Assembly (NCBI GenBank): GCA_963732365.1
Contig: CAVSZC010000005.1
Span: 62,001-126,000 of the forward strand
DNA length: 64,000 nt
Reading direction: 5' to 3'
From: SR-FBR-E99 sp963732365
Lineage (GTDB): Bacteria > Bacteroidota > Bacteroidia > Bacteroidales > VadinHA17
The translations under genes were made by a program, and so were the position numbers. The notes below the pieces were generated by a model. The model saw only the letters and a program-made list of their open reading frames with translations, was not told where the DNA came from and did not search any database. Shown here one piece after another: positions 52,920-61,783 of the stretch. Position 1 is the first letter of the stretch, and each line of letters starts with the position of its first letter.

Positions 52920-53699
52920 TCAGAGGCTTTTGATGTTCATCCCTCCGCTCAGTTCGAAGACAGTTCCGGTAGAGAATTCCCAGTCCCCCCTGGCAAGAGA
53001 GGCAACAGCTTTTGCCACATCATCAGGAGTTCCCCATCTTTTCTGAGGTATAAGACCTTCGGCGATCAGTTTGTCATATTTATCCTTTACCCTCGCAGTC
53101 ATATCGGTCTCTATCAGACCGGGCCTCACCTCGTAAACATTTATCTTTTCCTCGGCAAGCCTGTCTGCAAATACGAGTGCTGCCATGCTCAGCCCGGCCT
53201 TCGAGACGCAATACTCAAGCCTGTTGGTTGATGACATGTATGCAGCAATGGAAGTAATGAAGATTATTGCAGGAGTGTAATCTGTTTTCTGCTTTCTGAG
53301 CCAGATCATTTCCCTGGCTACTCTCTGAGCGAAGAATACCGGTCCGCGGAGATTGATGTCAGTTACCCTGTCGTAACTCTCCTCTTCGAGTTCCAGGATA
53401 TCTTTGCGTTCTATCGGGGCAACGCCTGCGTTGTTTATCAGCAGGTCAATGCGGCCGTAATGCTCAAGTATGCTTGATATTGCCTCATCATGGAGTGAGG
53501 TGTGGGCAATGTCAAGTCCTATCGGGAAGAATGCGGCACCGCGCTTCTCCACCTCAGGCTGCAGCGAGAGCATGCACTCGCTGTCCGGAGTGCGGGCGAT
53601 GGCGGCAATATCAAATCCTTCAGAGGCAAGTGAGAGTGAGATAGCTCGTCCTATTCCTCTGCTGGCTCCGGTAATTACTGCGACAGGTTTTTGATTCAT
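52920..53699 (-). CDS. SDR-family 3-oxoacyl-ACP-reductase-like enzyme
   Basis: 259 residues: TGASRGIG (10-17), NNAGVAP, Ser in FITSIAAY and YCVSKAG (Tyr-x-x-x-Lys), C-terminal ELSGGMNIKSL. Complete classical SDR. NAD(P)H-dependent reductase of a keto compound. It starts 9 bp after the end of the glycosidase-like gene 53709-55298 and probably forms an operon with it. Confidence 0.85.
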   Translation of the reverse strand: MNQKPVAVITGASRGIGRAISLSLASEGFDIAAIARTPDSECMLSLQPEVEKRGAAFFPIGLDIAHTSLHDEAISSILEHYGRIDLLINNAGVAPIERKDILELEEESYDRVTDINLRGPVFFAQRVAREMIWLRKQKTDYTPAIIFITSIAAYMSSTNRLEYCVSKAGLSMAALVFADRLAEEKINVYEVRPGLIETDMTARVKDKYDKLIAEGLIPQKRWGTPDDVAKAVASLARGDWEFSTGTVFELSGGMNIKSL

Positions 53700-53708
53700 A
53701 TAATCAGA

Positions 53709-55298
53709 CTACTTTCTGGCTACTTTCTTCCTCTCAAGCTTCAGGATCACCTCGCAGTCACCGCTGACATCCGCATCAGCTGTAATATAAGTGCTGCTGT
53801 TAATGCTTGCAAGCAGGTATTTCCTCTCTTTCCCGTTTATCAGGAGGTCACCGGCAATATGGTTCTCCGGTACCGGAAGAGAGAGCTGTATATATTCATA
53901 GCTTCCTGAAAGCCTGATAGTCATCTTGTCGGCTGACTGTGTGTATTCATACCTGACAAATGCGCCCGAGCTCCTGTAACCGATCTCCGCATCAGCCTTT
54001 TCAATTCCTGCTGCAGTCCATCTGGGGCAGATACGTACTCTCCTGTATAGCTTGTCCTTGTCCTGTATCCCCACCAGCCCCTCAATGAAGGCATATAGCA
54101 TTGCCGACGATCCCCACCCGTCAGTAGGTTTGGCTTCCGGAGAGGTGCTTGTCTCTACTGTTGAAGGTTTGCCGTCAGGGAAATACCACAGATATGTCTC
54201 TCCGTTTGCGGATATAAGGTCATAATAGCGCATGAGTATGTCAATGCCGTACTGTTCATAGCCATACTCCAGGGCGGCCCTGGCAAGCTCGCCGCCGGTG
54301 AGGGGCATGATACCTCCGTTGCAATATGCTCCGCGCGAAAGCTTGTAGTCACCGAAGATCCCCGGAGGAAAGGGAGGGTCAATCGAGAACCACTCGGCAA
54401 ATGCAGAGGTGGTCTCCCGGCGTTTCATGTATTCGCTGATGATTGCCGAGGCTATCTGCGGTGTGGCGGCTCCCCTGTTGATGGCTGCCGGGTTACTCAG
54501 GCTGAGCTGCGACGCCTCATCAACACCCTCAATGGTGACCGGTGTCTGTTTCACAAAGTGGGTATAGAAAGAACCGTTGAAACATGTACTGTTAAGGCTC
54601 TTGCGCAGTCTGAGAGCACGGTCACGCCACTTTGCCGACCTGATCTTGTCTCCGAACATCGCATACCAGTATGACATGAAATGGAAGACTTCGTAATATC
54701 CGCTGTTATCTCCGTGGAAATAACCCCAGAAGGTGTTTTCATCTATCTGAAACTGCAGCCATTCATGTTGCCCTTCAGTATAGGCAAAGTCCCATGTATC
54801 AATAGTATACGGTCTTCTGAAGAGATATGCCTCTCTGTCAAAATAGCGGGTACCTCTTACATATGCCAGTGCCCTTTCAAATGACGGCATCAGCTCTTTG
54901 ATAAAAGCATCGTCACCTGTGGCCTGCCATGCCAGCCATGCCGCCTTGATAAATCTGAACTCGGTGTCAGCCTCCACCGGGGTCCTGACATATTTAGTCC
55001 AGTTCTCCCTCTCGCAGGGAAGTTTTTCCGGAAAGGTGGTGAAGTAATCGAAAATGCGACCGTTGCGGGCCTGAGTGTCTGCAAAGTGCTTCACAGTGCT
55101 CTTCAGGTCAGACTCCGTATACCTCAGAGCCCTCATCATGTCTGAATAGTTCCTTATCCAGATCGAACGGGCATCAGGAGAGCGGTAGCCTCTTATCTTT
55201 TCACCGTCGATGTTTACTTCAAGGAGATCGTGCTCAAGGAACCTGCTGATCCTCGGAATGAGCTCATCAAATGCCGGAGTGCCAGTCCTGACGTACAT
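53709..55298 (-). CDS. Six-hairpin glycosidase-like protein
   Basis: 529 residues without a signal peptide. Alpha/alpha-barrel pattern with WTKYVRTPVEADTEFRFIKA near 91, YTIDTWDFAYTEGQHEW near 155, GAYCNGGIMPLTGGELARAA near 320 and a C-terminal beta domain; resembles amylo-1,6-glucosidase/trehalase-type proteins. Probably a cytoplasmic glycosidase; the exact family was not recognised. Operon with the SDR gene. Confidence 0.68.
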   Translation of the reverse strand: MYVRTGTPAFDELIPRISRFLEHDLLEVNIDGEKIRGYRSPDARSIWIRNYSDMMRALRYTESDLKSTVKHFADTQARNGRIFDYFTTFPEKLPCERENWTKYVRTPVEADTEFRFIKAAWLAWQATGDDAFIKELMPSFERALAYVRGTRYFDREAYLFRRPYTIDTWDFAYTEGQHEWLQFQIDENTFWGYFHGDNSGYYEVFHFMSYWYAMFGDKIRSAKWRDRALRLRKSLNSTCFNGSFYTHFVKQTPVTIEGVDEASQLSLSNPAAINRGAATPQIASAIISEYMKRRETTSAFAEWFSIDPPFPPGIFGDYKLSRGAYCNGGIMPLTGGELARAALEYGYEQYGIDILMRYYDLISANGETYLWYFPDGKPSTVETSTSPEAKPTDGWGSSAMLYAFIEGLVGIQDKDKLYRRVRICPRWTAAGIEKADAEIGYRSSGAFVRYEYTQSADKMTIRLSGSYEYIQLSLPVPENHIAGDLLINGKERKYLLASINSSTYITADADVSGDCEVILKLERKKVARK

Positions 55299-55341
55299 AA
55301 CTGGGGGTTTAGGTTAGTTTTAACGGCTTTAAAAGTAGCAA

Positions 55342-56001
55342 TTAATTGTTTTGGTTGTAATCAGCCTCCTTAATTTCTTCTTCCTCATCTTCTTCGCCAT
55401 GCTCATAGAATGGTACCGGCCGCTGCGGCCCTTCGTGGCGGAACCACAATGCAAGAATGGCTCCGGCGACGGCACCCAGCATGTGTGATTCCCAGGAGAT
55501 ATTAGGTCTGAAGCCGGGGAAGATGCCCCACACCATCTCACCATAGAGAAAGGCAACCAGCAGCGAGAGACCCATGAGAGGTATGTGCCGCCGAATGATG
55601 CCGCTGATGAACAGAAAGGATGCCAGCCCGTAAATGATGCCGCTGGCTCCGATGTGCCACGAAGGCCTGCCGGTGAGCCAAACGGCAGCGCCGGTAAGCA
55701 GAAAGAGCCAGAAAAGCACCCTGAAGGCAACCTGCGAATAGAAGAAAAAGAGGGCTGAGCCCAGGACAAACAAAGGTAATGTGTTGTTGAACAGGTGCTT
55801 GAGGTCTGCATGGATGAAAGGGGAGGTGAATATGCCCGTCAGGGAAGAAGCTCTCTGCGGAAAGATGCCAAGAAAATGGAGATCAACGGAGAAAATATGC
55901 TCTGAAGCCTTGATGAGCCATATCAGAACCACAAAAATAAACGGTATGAGCATGCTGAGAAGCAGCCGCTTCCTGTCGGGCGGAGCATACTGTTCATCCA
56001 T
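55342..56001 (-). CDS. Rhomboid-family intramembrane serine protease
   Basis: 219 residues with about six membrane helices. HADLKHLFNN (first motif), GASGIIYG with the active-site Ser, and WESHMLGAVAG with the catalytic His. All catalytic residues are present. A charged tail (HGEEDEEEEIKE) ends the protein. Confidence 0.85.
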   Translation of the reverse strand: MDEQYAPPDRKRLLLSMLIPFIFVVLIWLIKASEHIFSVDLHFLGIFPQRASSLTGIFTSPFIHADLKHLFNNTLPLFVLGSALFFFYSQVAFRVLFWLFLLTGAAVWLTGRPSWHIGASGIIYGLASFLFISGIIRRHIPLMGLSLLVAFLYGEMVWGIFPGFRPNISWESHMLGAVAGAILALWFRHEGPQRPVPFYEHGEEDEEEEIKEADYNQNN

Positions 56002-56018
56002 TGCTGCCGGCCCTCCCG

Positions 56019-57002
56019 CTATTTGTCACGCCCGGGATACCTGATACCGGCTTTATTCCTCACAGAATCAAGTATCCTCGCCAGGTTGAGAGTGAAAGAG
56101 AGGGGAACGACAGAACTCTGTTTCAATCCTTTATCAATGCAGTTCATCACCTCCACAGCCTCATACTGGTAACCCTGGGCCGGCGGAGTGAAGATCCTCT
56201 CTTCAGTATCATTGCCGTATTCGATAAGCAGATGCTGTGACCGGTCGCGGCCACGTGAAAGAATAAGATTACCCTTCTCACAGTTGAATTCAGTGGATGT
56301 GCCCGCCATGGTTCCGAACGAACAGTAGGCCTCAGCCAGCCTCCCGTCATTATATTTGAAGATCATCGACGTACTCTCATCGGCTCCGGTGGGGGATAAT
56401 ACAGCCGTCGCCTCAATTGAATCGGGCACGCCCATATAACGCAGGATGTCCATTATCGGATAGATGCCTACATCCAGCAGCGAACCTCCCCCGAATTCGA
56501 TATTGTAAGTCCTGAGCTGTGGGTCGTAAGGAGCTATAAACGCAAATTTTCCTCTCATGTGGAGCAGTTTTCCCATCTTGCCGCCTGAGAGGATCTCTTC
56601 AGCCTTTGCATATGAAGGCTGAAAGGGCGGCCAGAGGGCCTCCATCAGAAACAGCCCCCTGGTGGTTGCAGCATCAGACATCTCCTTAACCTCCGCGGCA
56701 TTGATCGACATCGGCTTCTCGCAGATCACATGCTTGCCGTTATGCAGGGCAAGCAGCGTGTGCTCAAGATGAAGGGAATGAGGTGAAGAAATATAGACGA
56801 TCTCAAGGTCAGGATCTGCAAGAAACTCTTCGTAGCTGCCAAAACGCTTATGAAATCCGAATTCCGCAGCGAAACTTGAGGCTTTTTCAATATCCCGTGA
56901 TCCTACCGAATGTAAACGGGCATTGTCAAGTAGTGCAAGCGCCCTTGAAAATTTGTGCGCAATGCTGCCCGTACCCAGTATGCCCCAGTTATGTGTCTTC
57001 AT
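56019..57002 (-). CDS. Gfo/Idh/MocA-family oxidoreductase
   Basis: 327 residues: NAD-binding GILGTGSIAHKF (8-19), the VICEKPMSINAAEV motif (92-105) with the family's Lys-Pro, and GGSLLDVGIYPI near 173 with the substrate-binding His position replaced within the GIYP block. Sugar or inositol dehydrogenase type. Substrate unknown. Ends 18 bp before the rhomboid gene. Confidence 0.85.
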   Translation of the reverse strand: MKTHNWGILGTGSIAHKFSRALALLDNARLHSVGSRDIEKASSFAAEFGFHKRFGSYEEFLADPDLEIVYISSPHSLHLEHTLLALHNGKHVICEKPMSINAAEVKEMSDAATTRGLFLMEALWPPFQPSYAKAEEILSGGKMGKLLHMRGKFAFIAPYDPQLRTYNIEFGGGSLLDVGIYPIMDILRYMGVPDSIEATAVLSPTGADESTSMIFKYNDGRLAEAYCSFGTMAGTSTEFNCEKGNLILSRGRDRSQHLLIEYGNDTEERIFTPPAQGYQYEAVEVMNCIDKGLKQSSVVPLSFTLNLARILDSVRNKAGIRYPGRDK

Positions 57003-57208
57003 GACAATTTGTTTGGATAAAGTTAATCATTATCGTCTGAAATTTTTCCGTCACTGATCCGGAAATGCCACTTCTCCGTATTGATAAATGCTTTTATGAG
57101 TATTCGTGGTTAACCTTGTTTACCACAAAGACGCAGAAGGTCATCTCAAAGGCGCATAAGCATAATAATTACTGCAATTTGGGGTTTGAAAAAAATATTT
57201 TAAAAAAA

Positions 57209-57253
57209 ATACATCTATGTATTGCATAGTATTATTTTTTATTTATATCTTTG
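57209..57253 (+). promoter_or_regulatory. Promoter and candidate PadR operator
   Basis: Overlapping perfect palindromes ATACAT-CT-ATGTAT (57209-57222) and CTATG-TATTG-CATAG (57215-57229) cover the -33 box (ATTG 57221-57224); -7 box TATCTTTG at 57246-57253, gap 21 bp. A PadR gene follows in this operon, and PadR proteins bind ATGT/ACAT-type repeats. Confidence 0.6.
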
Positions 57254-57299
57254 CATTGTTATATTAATATGTATTAACAGGTACTATAATTAAAAAGCG

Positions 57300-57881
57300 A
57301 TGAAAGTCACAGTAAACATTAACCTCGGAGGGTACGCATTCAACGTTGATGATGATGCGTATGAACGTCTCCGGCAGTACATGAAGAATCTTGAGAAGGA
57401 GTTCTCGGGAGAGTCGAGCTCTGCCGAGATAATGTCCGATATAGAGGGCAGGATAGCTGAGCTTTTCAGGATGAGGCTTAACAACTACAAGCAGGTCATC
57501 ACCATGAAGGATGTCGAGGAGGTGATGTCGATACTTGGTTCACCGGAGGCTATCAGCGGCGGCGATCCGTCGGCTGAGGAGCCACCGAGGGCACAGCGCC
57601 GTATCTACCGTGATCCCGAAGGGCGGATAATAGGCGGAGTATGTTCGGGTCTTGCCGCCTATTTCACATGGGATCCGCTGATCATGAGGATTCTTTTTGT
57701 GGCCCTGGTCATTGCCGGTGGGTTCGGTATCGGGCTTTATCTTGTTCTGTGGATTGTACTTCCCGAGGCGAAGACAACGGCACAGAAGCTCGAGATGAGA
57801 GGCGATCCGGTGACGATAGAGAACATCAAGGACTCCGTCAAGCGCGAGTTTGAGACGGTAAAGAAGAAAATGAATCTTTAA
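57300..57881 (+). CDS. PspC-domain protein
   Basis: 193 residues: an N-terminal soluble domain (AYERLRQYMKNLEKEF, SDIEGRIAELF, VMSILGSPEAI) that is shared with 58264-59661, then a PspC domain (RRIYRDPEGRIIGGVCSGLA, then a membrane helix and WIVLPEA). Envelope-stress-type membrane protein. First gene of a three-gene operon with a PadR regulator. Confidence 0.83.
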   Translation: MKVTVNINLGGYAFNVDDDAYERLRQYMKNLEKEFSGESSSAEIMSDIEGRIAELFRMRLNNYKQVITMKDVEEVMSILGSPEAISGGDPSAEEPPRAQRRIYRDPEGRIIGGVCSGLAAYFTWDPLIMRILFVALVIAGGFGIGLYLVLWIVLPEAKTTAQKLEMRGDPVTIENIKDSVKREFETVKKKMNL

Positions 57882-57924
57882 CAGGTGACAGAGACAGGTC
57901 ACTAACAGATAAACAATAAACGCC

Positions 57925-58251
57925 ATGAATACGGACAACACAAAAGCACAAATGCGCAAGGGAATACTTGAATATTGCATTCTTGCAATACTTTCAAGGA
58001 ATTCATGCTATGCGGTAGACATCATCAACGAACTGAAAAAGGCCGAGGTGATAGTCGTTGAAGGTACCCTTTATCCCCTGCTCACCCGTCACAAGAATGC
58101 AGGATTGTTAAGCTACCGGTGGGAAGAGTCGCCACAGGGCCCTCCCCGCAAATACTACGAGCTCACTGAGCTGGGCAGGATATATCTCAGTGATCTTGAC
58201 AGGGCCTGGGAGGAGCTGGTGGTCTCTGTAAATCAGATACGTGGAAAATAA
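57925..58251 (+). CDS. PadR-family transcriptional regulator
   Basis: 108 residues: winged helix with KGILEYCILAILSRNSCYA and GTLYPLLTRHKNAGLL, then YYELTELGRIYL, the classical PadR pattern. Likely represses its own operon through the palindromes at 57209-57229. It lies 43 bp after the PspC gene and 12 bp before the large PspC-like gene. Confidence 0.88.
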   Translation: MNTDNTKAQMRKGILEYCILAILSRNSCYAVDIINELKKAEVIVVEGTLYPLLTRHKNAGLLSYRWEESPQGPPRKYYELTELGRIYLSDLDRAWEELVVSVNQIRGK

Positions 58252-58263
58252 AAAACGGCAGCC

Positions 58264-59661
58264 ATGAAGAAAACTATGAATATCAACATTGCCGGGCAAC
58301 TCTTCCGCATTGATGAGGATGCCTATGAAATACTCACACGCTATCTTGAGCATGTGGCAACCCGGTTCCGTGCGGAGCAGGGCGGCGACGAGACGCTGGC
58401 AGACATTGAATCACGCATCGCCGAGATCTTCGGCGGCGGCAATGAACCTCCCACCCTTGTTTCAAAGGAGATGGTGAATGACATGATCAATATTATGGGC
58501 GCTCCGGAGGATTATTATGACAATGTTGCCGGTATCCAGGGAAGCACCGGCTACACCAGGAGATCGATGTATGATCCCAACACCCTTTCAGCCCGTATCG
58601 GCAAGGCACTTTCGGAGTTTTTCAGAGCCTTCGGAAGGGTAATGTCAGCAATTATCCGGGTTTTTGCCTTCATCTTTGGAACGGTCTTTACCATTATCGG
58701 ATTTCTTCTTCTGTTCGCATCCGTTCTGGTGCTTTTCTTCAATAATGCACCGTTCATCGCCTCAGCGATGGAACCGGAGATATTGAACACCCACACCCTT
58801 CTTTCCATAGTGCTGAACAGCAATGTGGTATGGCCTGTCATTATTCTTACGGCCTTAGTCGTGTTGCTTCCCCTCGCTGCCCTTACCTATCTGGGCATCA
58901 AGCTGATCTTCAATATCAGGTATAACTCGAGGGTATTCGGAATGATAATGTTCGTGATCTGGATAGCTGCAGCATGTGCCCTGGGTGTTATTCTGAGTCT
59001 TCAGTTGTCTGTATATTCAAACAATGAGCGGGTTGAAGAGCGGATTGCACTTGACGCACCCGTGAAGACGCTGTGGCTGGCTCCGCTGGGCAGGATATCC
59101 GATATCAGCTATGACGAGACGGCCTCGGTTGAGGATGTTGTGACATTCTACCTGAATTCACCGACCGGTCAGCTGCGGGGAAGCGTTGACCTAAACATCT
59201 ACGGCAGTGATACCACCTCGGGGTGGATCTCGGTGGAGAAGACAGCAAGCAGCAATTCAGACAGAGAGGCCTTGCAGAATGCACGGGAGTTAAGTTATAA
59301 CTGGAAGTTTTCGGGTGATACCCTTTACCTTGATGACTATTTCTCTCTCCCGGCGGGCAATAAATGGTACGGATCTCATGTGGATATTGATATCAGGCTC
59401 CCAGAGGGTTCTGAGGTCAGGTGTGTGCCGGGCACCTCATTTGCAACATGGATGTTCGGTAAGTTTGACCCCGAGTCAACCGCATGCCGTGTTGTAGGAC
59501 GGATACCTGGAGGAGATAAAGGAATAGAGAAGGGCAATATTTCTGCACCCACGGATTTTTGCTCATTCACGCCGCCCCGCCGAAAGACGGGGCGGCCTTT
59601 TTTTGAACAAAGGAGCCGATTTCTTATCTTTATTGCCACTCAGAGAGATGACAATGGATGA
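58264..59661 (+). CDS. PspC-like membrane protein, 3' end probably frameshifted
   Basis: 465 residues as read. N-terminal domain like the 57300 gene (QLFRIDEDAYEIL, LADIESRIAEIF, MINIMGAPEDYY), then three or more membrane helices (about 130-235) and a long beta-rich C-terminal part. The end is suspicious: the frame runs through a strong terminator (59571-59604) and stops at 59661. In the +1 frame, a stop (TAG) occurs near 59525, so a single-base change near 59510 would give a normal end before the terminator. Confidence 0.72.
   Translation: MKKTMNINIAGQLFRIDEDAYEILTRYLEHVATRFRAEQGGDETLADIESRIAEIFGGGNEPPTLVSKEMVNDMINIMGAPEDYYDNVAGIQGSTGYTRRSMYDPNTLSARIGKALSEFFRAFGRVMSAIIRVFAFIFGTVFTIIGFLLLFASVLVLFFNNAPFIASAMEPEILNTHTLLSIVLNSNVVWPVIILTALVVLLPLAALTYLGIKLIFNIRYNSRVFGMIMFVIWIAAACALGVILSLQLSVYSNNERVEERIALDAPVKTLWLAPLGRISDISYDETASVEDVVTFYLNSPTGQLRGSVDLNIYGSDTTSGWISVEKTASSNSDREALQNARELSYNWKFSGDTLYLDDYFSLPAGNKWYGSHVDIDIRLPEGSEVRCVPGTSFATWMFGKFDPESTACRVVGRIPGGDKGIEKGNISAPTDFCSFTPPRRKTGRPFFEQRSRFLIFIATQRDDNG
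59571..59604 (+). terminator. Strong intrinsic terminator
   Basis: 11-bp GC-rich stem with one mismatch, GCCGCCCCGCC-GAAA-GACGGGGCGGC, then a run of seven T. It lies inside the reading frame of the preceding gene and inside the promoter of the next. Confidence 0.8.
59602..59632 (+). promoter_or_regulatory. Probable promoter of the GNAT gene
   Basis: TTTG (59602-59605, within the terminator T-tract), 19 bp, TATCTTTA (59625-59632), 16 nt before ATG 59648. Confidence 0.45.
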
Positions 59662-60202
59662 AATGACTATGGGAGATGTCAAAATCAGAAAGCCTGATCC
59701 GGCTGACAACCACATCATCGCAGAGCTGGCCAACAACAAAAGGGTATGGGATAACCTTACGGATATAATGCCCCACCCATACTCTGTTGCCGATGCAAAT
59801 ACGTTTATCAATATGGCTATGACATCAGATATCAACAGGATATTTGCAATCGAATAGAGCGGCAGCCTTGCAGGTATAATAGGGCTGCACGGCCAGACAG
59901 GCGTATTCAGGCTGACGGCTGAGATCGGATACTGGATAGGAGAACCATACTGGAACAGGGGAATTGCAACCAGGGCAGTCAGGCTGCTGACCCATTACGG
60001 CATAAAGCATCTGAGTCTTGTCAGGATCTATGCAAGTGTATATGACTTCAATAAAGCCTCGCAAAGAGTTCTTGAGAAAGCCGGATACCGGTTCGAATGC
60101 ATCTCAAAGAAAGCAATCATCAAAAACGGGATTGTGCTTGACGACTACCGTTATTCTTTCATTGACGACTACATGACTGATGATTATCTTCATTCTGACT
60201 GA
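59648..60202 (+). pseudogene. GNAT acetyltransferase with an in-frame amber stop
   Basis: Reading frame from ATG 59648 is open for 69 codons to TAG at 59855-59857, then continues in the same frame for a further 114 codons to TGA at 60200-60202. Together they make a complete RimJ/RimL-type GNAT: KIRKPDPADNHIIAELANN at the start, EIGYWIGEPYWNRGIATRAV (acetyl-CoA-binding loop) after the stop, then VYDFNKASQRVLEKAGYR. A single base change or sequencing error explains the stop. Confidence 0.82.
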
Positions 60203-60242
60203 GACGCTAAGAATTGGAACCATATGAACCCATGAAGCAATA

Positions 60243-61715
60243 ATGACAATTACCACTGAAAATATCCTCCTCGTTGGTTCGATCCTGATATTCATCAGTG
60301 TGCTGGCCGGAAAGACCTCCTTCCGGGTTGGAGTGCCGACGCTTGTCCTGTTCCTTGCTGTGGGTATGCTTGCCGGATCAGAGGGTATAGGAGGAATATC
60401 GTTTGATGACCCGGGGCTGGCACAGTTCATTGGCATTGTAGCTCTTAACTTCATTTTGTTCTCCGGCGGTTTTGAAACTGACTGGAGCTCTGTCAGGCCT
60501 GTTATGTGGCAGGGAATAGCCCTTTCAATCCTGGGTGTGCTGCTTACGACAATTTTTGTGGGGCTGTTTGTTTGGTGGATAACCGATTTTTCAATCTTCG
60601 AGGGACTGCTTCTCGGGGCCATAGTCTCGTCTACCGATGCTGCCGCTGTCTTCTCCATCCTGAGGTCAAAGAACCTGGCACTCAAGGGACATATCCGTCC
60701 GACACTCGAATTTGAAAGCGGGAGCAATGACCCGATGGCATATATCCTCACCATCGTCTTCATAGGCCTTGTGCTCAACGGTGAGAAATCATTCTGGTCA
60801 GTACTGCCAACGTTACTCACACAGCTTCTCCTGGGCGGAGCAATGGGTTATCTCTTCGGCCTGGGAAGCAAGCATGTGATCAACAGGATAAAACTTGACT
60901 ATGAGGGGCTTTACCCCGTGCTCTCGATAACACTGATGTTTCTCACATACTCGGTGACCACTGCTGCCGGAGGAAACGGATTCCTGGCTGTCTATGTCTC
61001 GGCAATTTACCTTGGTAACCAGGATCTTCTGCACAAGCAGACGATAATGAAAATGTTCGATGGCCTGGCCTGGCTGATGCAGATAATACTCTTTGTGACA
61101 CTCGGCCTGCTTGTTTTCCCTGGCGAGATAATCCCTGTTATTGGTATCGGTGTTCTTATTTCAGCATTCCTGATATTCATCGCCCGCCCTTTAAGTGTTT
61201 TTGCCACCCTGGCGCCATTCAGGGTTATGAACAGGACAAAACTCTTTATCTCATGGGTCGGGCTGCGCGGAGCGGTTCCGATAGTCTTCGCCACGTTTCC
61301 GCTGATGGCCGGACTGGAGAAGGCAGATATGATCTTCAATATCGTGTTCTTTATTTCCCTGACATCTGTGCTGCTGCAGGGTACAACCATCCCCGCAGTT
61401 GCAAAATGGCTCCACGTATCCTTACCCGGCCGGGTCAAATCAGTAACCCCTGCAGATATACTGCTTTCAGAGTCTATCAAATCTGAAATGGCTGAGTTCA
61501 CAATAGAACCTGACAGTGTTGTCTCAGGCATGAAAATCGTCGATCTGGGGTTCCCTCTGAACGCACGTATTGCACTGATAAAGAGAGACAACAGCTACCT
61601 TATACCCAACGGTCTGACAGAAATTGAGCCGGGAGATAAGCTGATCGTACTGGCAGCCAACAAGAATATCCTAGCGGCAGTAACAGAATGCCTCATCTCA
61701 AGCAAACCTGCGTGA
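60243..61715 (+). CDS. K+/H+ antiporter, NhaP2-type with TrkA-C domain
   Basis: 490 residues: 12-13 membrane helices with SSTDAAAVFSIL (ion site Asp pair) near 132 and FESGSNDPMAY (Asn-Asp motif) near 159, then a cytoplasmic TrkA-C domain (about 405-490; SVVSGMKIVDLGFPLNARIA, EIEPGDKLIVLA). Full length, all key residues present. Controls cytoplasmic K+ and pH. Confidence 0.87.
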   Translation: MTITTENILLVGSILIFISVLAGKTSFRVGVPTLVLFLAVGMLAGSEGIGGISFDDPGLAQFIGIVALNFILFSGGFETDWSSVRPVMWQGIALSILGVLLTTIFVGLFVWWITDFSIFEGLLLGAIVSSTDAAAVFSILRSKNLALKGHIRPTLEFESGSNDPMAYILTIVFIGLVLNGEKSFWSVLPTLLTQLLLGGAMGYLFGLGSKHVINRIKLDYEGLYPVLSITLMFLTYSVTTAAGGNGFLAVYVSAIYLGNQDLLHKQTIMKMFDGLAWLMQIILFVTLGLLVFPGEIIPVIGIGVLISAFLIFIARPLSVFATLAPFRVMNRTKLFISWVGLRGAVPIVFATFPLMAGLEKADMIFNIVFFISLTSVLLQGTTIPAVAKWLHVSLPGRVKSVTPADILLSESIKSEMAEFTIEPDSVVSGMKIVDLGFPLNARIALIKRDNSYLIPNGLTEIEPGDKLIVLAANKNILAAVTECLISSKPA

Positions 61716-61783
61716 GCTGATCCAGCCTGAAAGGGCAAACAACCGGAGATTTCATATCTTTATTGCCATAACAGTAAAAACAG

